From positions 23,727 to 87,726 of the forward strand of contig DAHUYF010000041.1 in NCBI GenBank assembly GCA_027315365.1: a stretch of 64,000 bases of DNA, in the 5' to 3' direction. This stretch comes from Rhodospirillales bacterium (GTDB lineage: Bacteria; Pseudomonadota; Alphaproteobacteria; ATCC43930; CGMCC-115725). Every line of letters starts with the position of its first letter. Position 1 is the stretch's first letter. This document shows, piece by piece, positions 27,229 through 35,847 of this stretch. The notes below the pieces were generated by a model that worked only from the letters and a program-made list of their open reading frames with translations, did no database searches and was not told the origin of the DNA. The position numbers were made by a program, and so were the translations under genes.

Positions 27229-28556
27229 CCGTTGCGCACCAGGCGCGCGGCGTAGAAGCCGTCGATGCCGTCGAGCTCGGCGAGATGGCTGGGCAGCGTG
27301 CGCAGATCGCCATCGGGGGTGACGCATTGCGCCAGCCCGCCGATCTCGGCGGGATCGATCGGCTGGCGCCGCACCGGCGCGCCGCGCGACAGCAGGCGCT
27401 GCACCTGCTGCACGCCTTCCTGCGGCTCGAGCGAGCAGGTGCAATAGACCAGCATGCCGCCGGGCGCGAGCATGTCGATGGCGGCGGCGACGAGCCGCTC
27501 CTGCACCGCGGCGAGCCGCGCCACGTCGTCGGGCGATTTGAGATAGGGCACGTCGGGATGGCGGCGGATCGCGCCGGTCGCGGTGCACGGCGCGTCGAGC
27601 AGCACGTAGCGCACCGGCTCCCTCGGTCGCCAGACCGAGGCGTCGGCGACCAGGCTTTCCACCGGCAGGGCGAGGCGCGCGAGATTGGCGTTCAGCCGCT
27701 CGAGCCGGCGCGGCGAGCGGTCGATGGCGGTGACGCGTGCGCCCATCGCGGCGAGCTGCGCGGTCTTGCCGCCGGGAGCGGCGCAGAGATCGATGACGTG
27801 CTGTCCGGCGATGTCGCCGAACAGGGTCGCGGGGATCGCCGCAGCGGCGTCCTGCACCCACCACGCGCCTTCGCTGTAGCCGGGAAGACTCATGATGGCG
27901 CCGCCGCCGGTACGGCGCAGCGTACCGGTCGGCAACAGCACCGCATCGAGGATCTCCCGCCAGCGCTCGCGGTCGGCGCGCACGGTGAGATCGAGCGGCG
28001 CCTCCTTGAGATGGGCGGTCGCGATGCCGCGCGCGCCCGCCTCGCCATAGGCCTCGCTCCAGGCGCGCCACAGCCAGTCCGGCGTATTGAGCCGCGGCGC
28101 ATCCTGCTGCACCACCAGCGCCGCCCCTTCCTGGCTCAGGCGGCGCAGCACGGCGTTGACCAGCCCCTTATGCGACAGGAACCCGCGGAGATCGGCTAGG
28201 TCGACGGTTGTCGCGACCGCGGCGTGCGGTGGCGTGCGCAGGAAGAGAAGCTGCGCGATGCCGAGCCGCAGCATGTCGTGCACCATCGCCGCGCGCGGCG
28301 GCAGCGGCGTGTTGAGGCAATGAGCGATGAGCGCGTCGATCTGGCCGAGCCGGCGCAGCACGGTGGCGACGAGCAGGCGGGCGAAGGCCCGATCGCGCGC
28401 CGGCAGCCCACCCATCTCGGGATTGTCCTCGATCGCATCGTCGAGCGGTCGCTTGCGGCGCAGCACCGCCCCGATCAGATCGATGGCGACGCTACGGGCC
28501 GTGGCGGGGGCGGTCTGGGTCGGGGCCGAATGTACTGCCACGTGTGCAAATCCCAA
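27225..28556 (-). CDS. rsmB: 16S rRNA (cytosine-5) methyltransferase B
   Basis: Methylates C967 (E. coli numbering) of 16S rRNA. The 443-residue protein has an N-terminal NusB-like RNA-binding domain (AVLRRKRPLDDAIE; LPARDRAFARLLVATVLRR) and a C-terminal methyltransferase domain. The latter contains CAAPGGKTAQLAAMGARVTA (SAM loop), LLDAPCTATGAIRRHPDV with the release cysteine, and LVYCTCSLEPQEG with the nucleophilic cysteine. It closes with LDGIDGFYAARLVRNG. The htpX gene lies 63 bases upstream on the same strand. Confidence 0.95.
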   Translation of the reverse strand: MGFAHVAVHSAPTQTAPATARSVAIDLIGAVLRRKRPLDDAIEDNPEMGGLPARDRAFARLLVATVLRRLGQIDALIAHCLNTPLPPRAAMVHDMLRLGIAQLLFLRTPPHAAVATTVDLADLRGFLSHKGLVNAVLRRLSQEGAALVVQQDAPRLNTPDWLWRAWSEAYGEAGARGIATAHLKEAPLDLTVRADRERWREILDAVLLPTGTLRRTGGGAIMSLPGYSEGAWWVQDAAAAIPATLFGDIAGQHVIDLCAAPGGKTAQLAAMGARVTAIDRSPRRLERLNANLARLALPVESLVADASVWRPREPVRYVLLDAPCTATGAIRRHPDVPYLKSPDDVARLAAVQERLVAAAIDMLAPGGMLVYCTCSLEPQEGVQQVQRLLSRGAPVRRQPIDPAEIGGLAQCVTPDGDLRTLPSHLAELDGIDGFYAARLVRNG

Positions 28557-28619
28557 GGTTCCGGGTGTCGACTAACGCACGCCTGCGCCGATTGTTCCGG
28601 CACCGCCGGGTAGGGCGGT

Positions 28620-29525
28620 CTATGCGGTGCGCCGCACGCTCCAGGGGCCGTGTGGCCCGGTCGCGCCGGCGATGCCGCGGGCCGCCGCCATCGCCTCGAG
28701 CCGCCGGACGCGCTCCGCGGTGGCGGGGTGCGTGGCGAAAAGCCGGCCAAGGCTCGCGCGATGCAGCGGATTGACGATGAAGAGAGGCGTGGTTGCTGGG
28801 TTGCGCTCGGCATCGGCCATCGCCGTGCGGCGCACCATCGCCTCGATCTTGCCGAGCGCGGTGGCAAGCGCCAGCGGATCGCCGCTGATCTCCGCGCCGT
28901 GCCGGTCCGCCTGGTATTCGCGCGTGCGCGAGATCGCCATCTGCACCAGCAGCGCGGCCAGCGGCGCCAGGATCGCCACCAGCAGGCGGGCCGCCATGCC
29001 GAGCGGCGCGTCGCGCTCGTCCTGGCGCGGACCGAGGAAGAAGGCGAAGTTCGCCAGCATGCCGATCGCCCCGGCAAGCGTGGCGGTGAGCGTCATGGTG
29101 AGGGTATCGCGATGCACGACGTGCGACAGCTCGTGGCCGACGACCGCCGCGACCTCCGCCGCGTCGAGCGAGGCGAGCAGTCCGCGCGTGACCGCGACCG
29201 CCGCATGCTCGGGATCGCGGCCGGTGGCAAAGGCGTTGGGCTGCGCGCTGTCGATGAGATAGAGCCGCGGCATCGCGATCGCGGCGCGCCGGGCAAGACC
29301 GGCGACCAGGTCATGGAGCTGCGGCGCCTCGGCGCGCGCGATCGGGCGCGCATCATAGGCCGCAAGTACGATGCGGTCGGCGTTCCAGTAGGCAAAGAGA
29401 TTGCCCGCCGCTGCGACGACCAGCGCGATCAGCATGCCGCCGCCGCCGCCGATCAGCCACCCCCCGCCCATGAAGAGCGCAGTGAGGGCGGCGAGCAGGA
29501 CGCCGGTCCGGAAAAGGTTGCCCAT
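28620..29525 (-). CDS. htpX: membrane zinc metalloprotease HtpX
   Basis: Quality-control protease of the inner membrane (M48 family, 301 residues) that degrades misfolded membrane proteins. Two N-terminal membrane segments (LLAALTALFMGGGWLIGGGG and LIALVVAAAGNLFAYW) precede the zinc site VVGHELSHVVHRD. Two more segments follow, and the third zinc ligand lies in TREYQADRHGA. The start at MGNLFRTGV was chosen because the open frame beyond it does not resemble the family. It stands beside the SDHAF4 gene in divergent orientation, an arrangement seen in other alphaproteobacteria. Confidence 0.95.
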   Translation of the reverse strand: MGNLFRTGVLLAALTALFMGGGWLIGGGGGMLIALVVAAAGNLFAYWNADRIVLAAYDARPIARAEAPQLHDLVAGLARRAAIAMPRLYLIDSAQPNAFATGRDPEHAAVAVTRGLLASLDAAEVAAVVGHELSHVVHRDTLTMTLTATLAGAIGMLANFAFFLGPRQDERDAPLGMAARLLVAILAPLAALLVQMAISRTREYQADRHGAEISGDPLALATALGKIEAMVRRTAMADAERNPATTPLFIVNPLHRASLGRLFATHPATAERVRRLEAMAAARGIAGATGPHGPWSVRRTA

Positions 29526-29625
29526 GGTCACGGGATGATCACAAAACCTGCACCCGGATAGCTGGCGCTCGCGGGCTTGATCTTCAAGGCTTGGCAAGCG
29601 CGCCGGCGCGGATCATATCTGCGGC

Positions 29626-29787
29626 ATGGCAGAACGCGATGGCAAGCCCGAGGCCGGGAAACCGGCGGCGCCGGCGCAAAAGTCCGGCACGGGCGACCGG
29701 GAGCCGCGGGAGATCGGCGGCCCGAAGGGGCCGGAGCCGACCCGCTACGGCGACTGGGAGCAGAACGGCCGCTGCACCGATTTTTGA
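29626..29787 (+). CDS. DUF1674 / SDHAF4-type succinate dehydrogenase assembly factor
   Basis: A 53-residue protein. Its C-terminal half carries the invariant DUF1674 signature GGPKGPEPTRYGDWEQNGRC followed by TDF and stop; the N-terminal half is a charged, Lys/Pro-rich disordered segment. In mitochondria SDHAF4 protects flavinylated SdhA during assembly with SdhB; the bacterial homologue is thought to act similarly. No sdh genes are in the window. The family match is strong despite the small size. Confidence 0.88.
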   Translation: MAERDGKPEAGKPAAPAQKSGTGDREPREIGGPKGPEPTRYGDWEQNGRCTDF

Positions 29788-29812
29788 TCGCTGCGGCGGC
29801 GCCGGGCGACGC

Positions 29813-30139
29813 TCAGCGCACCGCGGCGGGATGGCCGGCGGTGTGCGGGCTCCAGGATGGCGGGTCGCTTGCCGGGAAGCTGTCGTCGATGTCGCGGTCG
29901 ACCGCGTCGGCCGGGTGCGGAATTTCCATCGTGGCGCCGATTCCCAGGGCCTGGTAGAGCGGGCAATGGCCGCCCAGGCCGCGCTGCAGCAGCAGCCCGC
30001 CACCGGCGGCGAGCAGCGTGCTGGCGAGCGACGGCCGCCGCGCCAGCCCATAGAGCAGCGCCGCGATACCGGCGATCAGCGAGATCACGCGTTCGGCTTC
30101 GCCGAGATTGCGCGCGGCGGCAGGCGGGGCGGATAGCAT
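29813..30139 (-). CDS. DUF2892-type small membrane protein
   Basis: A 108-residue protein with a DUF2892 core: NLGEAERVISLIAGIAALLY and STLLAAGGGLLLQRGLGGHC form two membrane helices closed by the GGHCPLYQALGI motif typical of YgaP-like small inner-membrane proteins. The C-terminal 40 residues are acidic and polar (DAVDRDIDDSFPASDPPSW), probably on the cytosolic side. The ATG with GGAGAAGG upstream is chosen over an earlier start. The role is unknown. Confidence 0.8.
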   Translation of the reverse strand: MLSAPPAAARNLGEAERVISLIAGIAALLYGLARRPSLASTLLAAGGGLLLQRGLGGHCPLYQALGIGATMEIPHPADAVDRDIDDSFPASDPPSWSPHTAGHPAAVR

Positions 30140-30285
30140 GATGCCTTCTCCGGGAGCGAGGCTGGCCAAGGGCTGAACGGGCATGGTGCCGCAAGGTTCC
30201 GGGCCTTCGCCATTGCCTTGCCGCCGCGCCGACCTATCCTGTTTCCCGAACCGGCTCCAAGCTTTTCCGACGGAGGGACGCAGCG

Positions 30286-30984
30286 ATGGATTTCGACGGC
30301 CGCAATGTCGTCGTCACCGGCGGCACTGGCGCACTCGGCGGCGCAGTGGTGACCGCGCTGCTGGAACGCGGCGCGGTCTGCCACCTGCCCTATATCGCCG
30401 CGGCCGAGGCGGAAGATTTCCGACATCGCGGTCATGCCCGCGTAAGGCTGCTGGCCGCCGGCACCCTGGCCGACGAGGCGGCGGTGGCGGCGGTCTATGA
30501 CGGCGTCGCCCCGCTCTGGGCGTCGATCCACATCGCCGGCGGCTTTGCCATGGCGTCCGTCGCGGACACCGGCAGGGCGGCGCTCATGGCGCAGCTCGAG
30601 ATGAACCTGGTGAGCGCCTTTCTCTGCTGCCGCGCCGCGGTCGCGGCGATGCGGCAAAGCGGCGGCGGCCGCATCGTCAACATCGCGGCGCGCCCGGCGC
30701 TCGAGCCGCGGCTCGGCGCTGGCATGGTCGCCTATACCGTGAGCAAGGCGGGGGTGGCGGCGCTGACCCAAGCGCTGGCGCAGGAAGTGGTCGGCGACGG
30801 CATCCTGGTCAATGCGGTCGCGCCCTCCATCCTCGACACGCCGGCCAACCGCCGCGACATGCCCAAGGCCGATGTCGCGCTCTGGCCCAAGGTGGAGGAG
30901 GTGGCGGCGGCGATCCTGTTCCTCGCCTCGCCCGGCAATGCCGTGACGCGCGGCGCGATCGTGCCGGTCTACGGCAAATCCTAG
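30286..30984 (+). CDS. SDR-family oxidoreductase
   Basis: A 232-residue Rossmann-fold protein. The coenzyme loop TGGTGALGGAVVTAL is complete. The usual NNAG is replaced by IAGGFAMAS (HIAGG), and the position of the catalytic Ser reads VNIAARPAL, that is Ala instead of Ser. Tyr-x3-Lys survives in YTVSKAG. These changes are common in the atypical 3-oxoacyl-reductase-like SDRs annotated as quinoid dihydropteridine reductase-like, where a full Ser-Tyr-Lys triad may not be needed. The start follows CGGAGGGACG. Confidence 0.85.
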   Translation: MDFDGRNVVVTGGTGALGGAVVTALLERGAVCHLPYIAAAEAEDFRHRGHARVRLLAAGTLADEAAVAAVYDGVAPLWASIHIAGGFAMASVADTGRAALMAQLEMNLVSAFLCCRAAVAAMRQSGGGRIVNIAARPALEPRLGAGMVAYTVSKAGVAALTQALAQEVVGDGILVNAVAPSILDTPANRRDMPKADVALWPKVEEVAAAILFLASPGNAVTRGAIVPVYGKS

Positions 30985-30997
30985 GTTCCGAAGGCAA

Positions 30998-31025
30998 ACC
31001 GCCCGCGGTGCGATCCGCGGGCGGT
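30998..31025. terminator. stem-loop between SDR and Bax-inhibitor genes
   Basis: ACCGCCCGCGG-N6-CCGCGGGCGGT is a perfect 11-bp stem with a 6-base loop lying between two convergent genes. It is GC-only and lacks a T-run, so it may be bidirectional and partly factor-dependent. Confidence 0.65.
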
Positions 31026-31050
31026 CGGCGCAGAACCCAGGGGCGACGGT

Positions 31051-31767
31051 TCAGTCGCGACGCGTGCCCATCAGCTGCATCAACATCATGAAGAGGTTGA
31101 TGAAGTCGAGATAGAGCCGGAGTGCGCCGAGGATCGCCTTCTTGCCCATGACCGCCGCGCCGTCGCTCTCGAGATACATCTCCTTGATCGACTGCGTGTC
31201 CCAGGCGGTGAGCCCGGTGAAGACGAGGACGCCGGCCACCGAGAGGGCGAATTGCAGCGCGGTCGAGTGGACGAACAGGTTGACGAGGCCGGCGATGATG
31301 ATGCCGATCAGCCCCATGAACAGGAACGAGCCGAAGCGCGAGAGATCGCGGCGCGTGGTGTAGCCATAGAGGCTCATCGCGGCGAAGGTGCCGGCGGTGA
31401 TGAAGAATACGCGGGCGATGCTGGCGCCGGTGAAGACCAGGAAGACGCCGGCGATCGACAAGCCCATCAGCGCCGCGTAGGCCCAGAAGGTGAGCTGCGC
31501 CGCGCCGAGGCTCATGGTCTGGATGCGGAAGCTCAGCAGCATCACCAAGCCCAGCGGCGCGAACAGCACGATCCAGAACAGGATGCTGCCGACGATCGCC
31601 TGATAGACGCCGCTGGCCACGGCGAGATAGGCCACCCCGCCGGTGAGCGCCAGGCCCCCCGCCATGTAGTTGTAGACGCGCAGCATGTATTCACGCAGGC
31701 CAGCATCGATGCCGATCTGCGTCGCCGCGCTGCCTGCGGTCCAGCGGTTACCGGGTTCATACGCCAT
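31051..31767 (-). CDS. Bax inhibitor-1/YccA family membrane protein
   Basis: A 238-residue inner-membrane protein with about seven helices. The segments YMLRVYNYMAGGLALTGGVA near the start, FMGLIGIIIAGLVNLFV, and GVLVFTGLTAWDTQSIKEMY followed by LYLDFINLFMMLMQLMG near the end match the BI-1 family, which includes E. coli YbhL and YccA. YccA modulates FtsH; other members leak Ca2+ in a pH-dependent way. Either role is possible. A clear 80-base leader follows in its upstream region. Confidence 0.92.
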   Translation of the reverse strand: MAYEPGNRWTAGSAATQIGIDAGLREYMLRVYNYMAGGLALTGGVAYLAVASGVYQAIVGSILFWIVLFAPLGLVMLLSFRIQTMSLGAAQLTFWAYAALMGLSIAGVFLVFTGASIARVFFITAGTFAAMSLYGYTTRRDLSRFGSFLFMGLIGIIIAGLVNLFVHSTALQFALSVAGVLVFTGLTAWDTQSIKEMYLESDGAAVMGKKAILGALRLYLDFINLFMMLMQLMGTRRD

Positions 31768-31853
31768 GGTAAAGACCCCCAGATAGGGTTGTAACTTTGT
31801 CGGGGCATATTGGCACAGCCGGCGGTTAATTCAATGACGCGCGGCACCTGCCC

Positions 31854-34370
31854 CTATTCATTGCGCAGATAGGGCGCCGGTTTGGCGCCGAGCGCCCGCC
31901 ATGTGCCGGCATAGCCCGCCGCCAGCGTCAGAACCGTCGCCAGCAGCGCGGTGAGCGCCACCGCGCCCGGCAGGAACCGCCAGTCCTGGTGCATGACGCG
32001 GGTGAGCACGAGCCAGCCGGCGAGCGTGCCCAGCGCGGCGGCGACCGCCGCCGTAGCCAGGCCTATGAGCCCGTATTCGATGAGGAAGACGCGGGTGATG
32101 TCGGCGCGTGTCGCACCCAGCACCTTCAGTACCACCGCCTCGTAGACACGGCGGCGATGGCCGGCGGCCACCGCGCCCGCCAGCACCAGCGTGCCGGATG
32201 CGAGCGTGATCGCGGCCACCGCGCGCAGGCCGGCGGCGATGGCGGCGACGATGCCGCTCACGGCTTCCAGCGCGTCCCTGACGGCGATCGCCGAGACATT
32301 GGAGAAGCGGTCGGTGACAGCGCGCTCGAGCGCGGCCTCCCCGCCGGGCGGGGTGCGCGCGGTGGCGATGTTCATCTGCGGCGCGCCGTCGAGGATGCCG
32401 GGCGAGAACACCAGCACGAAATTGATCCCGAGCGAAGTCCAGTCGATCTCGCGCAGATTGGCGATGGTGGCGGTGACCTCGCGGCCGAGCACGTTGACGG
32501 TGAGGGTGTCGCCGACGGCTAGGCCCATGCCCTGGGCGATGTCGGCGTCGAGCGACACCAGCGTCGGCCCGCGGTAATCGGCGGGCCACCATTTTCCGGC
32601 GACGATGCGCGAGCCCTTGGGCGGGTGCGCCGCATAGGTCAGCCCGCGCTCGTTGCTGATCGCCCAGCGCGCCTCGGGCTTCACCTGCGCGCGCTCGGCC
32701 GGCACGCCGTTGATGCGGCTGATGCGGCCGCGCAGGCTCGGGACGCGCGCCACCTGCGTCACCCCGGGCGTGCCCTTCACCAGCGCGTCGAACGCCGCTG
32801 TCTGGCTCGGCAGGATGTCGATGAAGAAGAACGAGGGGGCTTGCTCGGGCAGGCGCTCGTCGATGGTGGCGTCGACGTTGCCTTCGACCAGCGCGATCGC
32901 CACCAGCACGGTGAGCCCGAGGCCGAGCGAGGCGACGATACCCGCGGTCGGCGCGCCGGGCCGGTGGAGATTGGCCAGCGCCAGCCGCAACCCGGCGTGG
33001 CGCGGCCGGCCGGCGCGGCGTGCCAGCATCACCATCGCGGCGGCGAGCAGGCGGAAGGCGGCGAGCGCGCCGATCGCGCCCAACACGAACCAGAAGGCGG
33101 TGAGCCGGTCGTTGGCGGTGAGGATGCCGAGCAGCGCCAGCGCCAGCGCCGCGACGGCAATGGCGAGAAGGTAGACCGGGCGCGGCCGGCGCGCGGCCGG
33201 GTCGACGAGGCTGCGGAAGAGCGCCGCCGCCGGTACCTCGCGCGACGCGGCGAGCGGCCAGAGCGCGAAGGCCAGCGTCGTCAGTACGCCGAATCCCGCC
33301 GCGATCAGCAGCGGCGCGGGATAGAATCCCATCCGCGCGGCGATCGGGAAAGCGGCGAGCAGCGGCCGCGCCAGCAGCGGCATCAGCGCACCGAGCGCCA
33401 GGCCGGCGCCGATGCCGAGCAGCGCCAGCACCAGGATCTGCGCCAGATAGGTCGCGAAAATCAGCCGGCTCGGCGCGCCCAGGCATTTGAGCACGGCGAT
33501 GGTCTCGGTCTTGCCGGCGAGATATCCGCGTACCGCATTGCCGACGCCGACGCCGCCCACCAGCAGCGCCGTCAGCCCGACCAGCGTCATGTAGACGGTG
33601 ACGCGGTCGATCAGCCGCTGCAGCATCGGCGACGCATTGCCGAACTCGCGGATGCGCCAGCCGGCATCCGGGAAGTCGCGCTTGACGCCGCCGATCCAGC
33701 GGCCGAGGTCGGCGCCCGGCGGCAGGCGCAGGCGGTAGCTGTAGCCGATCAGCGCGCCGGGCTGGACGAGGCCGCTCTCGCCGAGCGCCGCCGCGGCGAT
33801 CATCACCCGCGGCCCGAGTTCGAAGTCGGAGGTCGCGGCGTCGGGCTCGTGCTGCAGCATCGCGCGCAGCACGTAATGCGCGTCGCCGACGCGGATGGTG
33901 TCGCCCAGATGCAGCTTGAGCCGCGCCAGCAGCCCCGGCGCCGCCGCCGCCCCCCAGCGCCCGTCGTGTCGGGCGAGCACCGCGGCGAGCGGTTCGGCCG
34001 GCGCGAGCCCGACCGCGCCATAGAGCGGATAGGCGCCGTCGACCGCTTTGAGATCGATCAGGCTGCGGGCGTCGCCATCCTCGGTGCGCGCCATGGCGCG
34101 CATCTGGGCGACGGCCGAGACCCGGCCGCCGCCTTCGAGATAGGCCAGCTGCTCCGGCGCCGCCGGACGATGGACGAGATGCAGCTCGACATCGCCGCCC
34201 AGCATGGCGCGGGCATCGGTGCGCAGGCCGGTCGTCACCGCGGCGGAGAACGAGCCGACGCCGGCGATGACCGCGGTGCCGAGCGCCAGACAGGCGAGGA
34301 AGATGCGAAAGCCCCGGATGCCGCCGCGCAGCTCGCGCCGTGCCCAGCGTGCGGCAAGACGCAGCGTCAT
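31854..34370 (-). CDS. ybbP: ABC transporter permease, YbbP type (two FtsX domains)
   Basis: An 838-residue inner-membrane protein. An N-terminal anchor (FRIFLACLALGTAVIAGVGS) precedes a large periplasmic MacB-like domain. Multiple helices with the FtsX signatures (VGLTALLVGGVGVGNAVRGY, ETIAVLKCLGAPSRLIFATY) then appear twice, and the last domain ends VLKVLGATRADITRVFLIEY and GWLVL. Such permeases usually act as mechanotransmitters or lipoprotein/lipid extractors rather than solute transporters. It begins 3 bases after the ybbA stop on the same strand. This pair beside tesA reproduces the E. coli ybbA-ybbP/tesA arrangement. Confidence 0.92.
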   Translation of the reverse strand: MTLRLAARWARRELRGGIRGFRIFLACLALGTAVIAGVGSFSAAVTTGLRTDARAMLGGDVELHLVHRPAAPEQLAYLEGGGRVSAVAQMRAMARTEDGDARSLIDLKAVDGAYPLYGAVGLAPAEPLAAVLARHDGRWGAAAAPGLLARLKLHLGDTIRVGDAHYVLRAMLQHEPDAATSDFELGPRVMIAAAALGESGLVQPGALIGYSYRLRLPPGADLGRWIGGVKRDFPDAGWRIREFGNASPMLQRLIDRVTVYMTLVGLTALLVGGVGVGNAVRGYLAGKTETIAVLKCLGAPSRLIFATYLAQILVLALLGIGAGLALGALMPLLARPLLAAFPIAARMGFYPAPLLIAAGFGVLTTLAFALWPLAASREVPAAALFRSLVDPAARRPRPVYLLAIAVAALALALLGILTANDRLTAFWFVLGAIGALAAFRLLAAAMVMLARRAGRPRHAGLRLALANLHRPGAPTAGIVASLGLGLTVLVAIALVEGNVDATIDERLPEQAPSFFFIDILPSQTAAFDALVKGTPGVTQVARVPSLRGRISRINGVPAERAQVKPEARWAISNERGLTYAAHPPKGSRIVAGKWWPADYRGPTLVSLDADIAQGMGLAVGDTLTVNVLGREVTATIANLREIDWTSLGINFVLVFSPGILDGAPQMNIATARTPPGGEAALERAVTDRFSNVSAIAVRDALEAVSGIVAAIAAGLRAVAAITLASGTLVLAGAVAAGHRRRVYEAVVLKVLGATRADITRVFLIEYGLIGLATAAVAAALGTLAGWLVLTRVMHQDWRFLPGAVALTALLATVLTLAAGYAGTWRALGAKPAPYLRNE

Positions 34371-34373
34371 CGC

Positions 34374-35102
34374 TCAGCGGCCGCTGAGGACGGCGACGCC
34401 GGCCGCGTCCTCGCTCTCGACGATGCAGCCGTCGGCCATGTGCAGCACGCGGTCGCAGCGCCGCGCCAGCTCGCGGTCGTGGGTGATGAGCAGCAGCGTG
34501 GTGCCGCGTGCGGCGGAGAGCGCGAACATCAGCTCGATGACATGCCGGCCGGTGGCGGTGTCGAGATTGCCGGTGGGCTCGTCGGCGAGCAGCAGCCGCG
34601 GCCCGGCGGCAAAGGCGCGGGCCAGCGCCACGCGCTGCTGCTCGCCGCCGGAAAGCTGGCCGGGGTAGTGCAGCGCGCGCGCCTCGAGCCCGACTGCGGC
34701 AAGCTGCGCGCCGGCGGCGGCGAAGGCATCGGCGTGCCCGGCGAGCTCCAGCGGTATGGCGACGTTCTCCAGCGCGCTCATGGTCGGGATGAGGTGGAAG
34801 GATTGGAAGACGATGCCGATGGTGTCGCGGCGAAAGCGGGCCAGCGCGTCCTCGTCGAGCGCCGAGAGATCGGTGCCGGCGACGGCGACGCGACCGCGGC
34901 TCGGCCGCTCGAGCCCGCTCGTCACCATCATCAGCGTCGATTTGCCGGAGCCGGAGGGGCCGACCAGGCTGACGGTCTCGCCCGCCGCGACCGCCAGGCT
35001 GGCGCCGCGCAGGACATTGACGGCGCCGGCGGCGCTCGCCAGTGTTAGGTGCACGTCCTCGAGCAGGATCATCGGAACGTCGGAGCGGGGCCGGCCCTGC
35101 AT
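34374..35102 (-). CDS. ybbA: ABC transporter ATP-binding protein, LolD/YbbA type
   Basis: A 242-residue ATPase partner of the following permease. Walker A is GPSGSGKSTLMM, the Q-loop IVFQSFHLIPTMSALEN, the signature LSGGEQQRVALARAF, Walker B LLLADEPTGNLDTATG and the switch His ITHD. TGNLD is the LolD-family hallmark. A start at the internal MILLEDVHL would trim 10 residues; the upstream ATG was kept because GAGGTGAC lies just before it. Its 5' end overlaps the divergent tesA start, so the two promoters must be very close or overlapping. Confidence 0.9.
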   Translation of the reverse strand: MQGRPRSDVPMILLEDVHLTLASAAGAVNVLRGASLAVAAGETVSLVGPSGSGKSTLMMVTSGLERPSRGRVAVAGTDLSALDEDALARFRRDTIGIVFQSFHLIPTMSALENVAIPLELAGHADAFAAAGAQLAAVGLEARALHYPGQLSGGEQQRVALARAFAAGPRLLLADEPTGNLDTATGRHVIELMFALSAARGTTLLLITHDRELARRCDRVLHMADGCIVESEDAAGVAVLSGR

Positions 35103-35847
35103 GTCACCTCATCGCGAGCAAAGAACGTCCGGCGTGCCGTTGCCGCCGCCCGCCCTCCGCCGATATGGCGACGCGGCGGCGGTTGTCAACAGCGGTGCGC
35201 GTCGCACCGACGCTCTCACGCGCCGGGCGGCGGCGCTCGTCCTGCTCGGGTTCGGACTGGCGCTGGCGATGCCCGCCGCCGCCGCGACGCGCGTCCTCGC
35301 CTTCGGCGACAGCCTGACCGCCGGGTTCGGGCTCGCGCCGGATCAGGCCTTTCCGGCGCGCGTGGCTGCGCTGCTCGCCAAGCAGGGGATCGCCGCCGAG
35401 ATGGTCAATGCCGGCGTCTCCGGCGATACCACCGCCGACGGGCTCGCCCGGCTCGACTGGACGATGGCCGACCATCCCGACGCGGTGCTGCTCGAGCTCG
35501 GCGCCAACGATGCGCTGCGCGGCATTGATCCCAAGCTCGCCTACGCCAATCTCGACCGCATCCTGGCGCGGCTCACGGCGAGCGGCGCCAGGGTGCTGCT
35601 GATCGGCATGCTTGCGCCGCCGAATTGGGGACGCGACTATCAGCAGGCGTTCGACGCGATCTATCCCCGACTGGCCGAGAAGTACCATCTGCCGCTCTAT
35701 CCCTTCATTCTCGACGGCGTCGCGTTGCAGCCGAACCTGCTGCAGGCGGACGGGCTGCATCCCAACGCCGCCGGCGCCGCGCTCATCGCCCGCAAGCTGA
35801 CGCCCTATGTGGCGCGGCTGCTCCACGATGCCGGGAGGGCAGGATGA
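35101..35847 (+). CDS. tesA: arylesterase / thioesterase I, SGNH family
   Basis: A periplasmic multifunctional esterase (TesA/ApeA-like). Block I is AFGDSLTAGFGL with the nucleophilic Ser, block III is LGANDALRG and block V QADGLHPNAAG with the Asp-His pair, about 185 residues in the mature part. A hydrophobic signal segment LVLLGFGLALAMPAAAAT lies directly before the first block. The start is uncertain: the ATG used here gives a long hydrophilic N-region, and a GTG 33 bases downstream is also possible. It is divergent from ybbA-ybbP and its stop overlaps the FIST gene start by 4. Confidence 0.85.
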   Translation: MSPHREQRTSGVPLPPPALRRYGDAAAVVNSGARRTDALTRRAAALVLLGFGLALAMPAAAATRVLAFGDSLTAGFGLAPDQAFPARVAALLAKQGIAAEMVNAGVSGDTTADGLARLDWTMADHPDAVLLELGANDALRGIDPKLAYANLDRILARLTASGARVLLIGMLAPPNWGRDYQQAFDAIYPRLAEKYHLPLYPFILDGVALQPNLLQADGLHPNAAGAALIARKLTPYVARLLHDAGRAG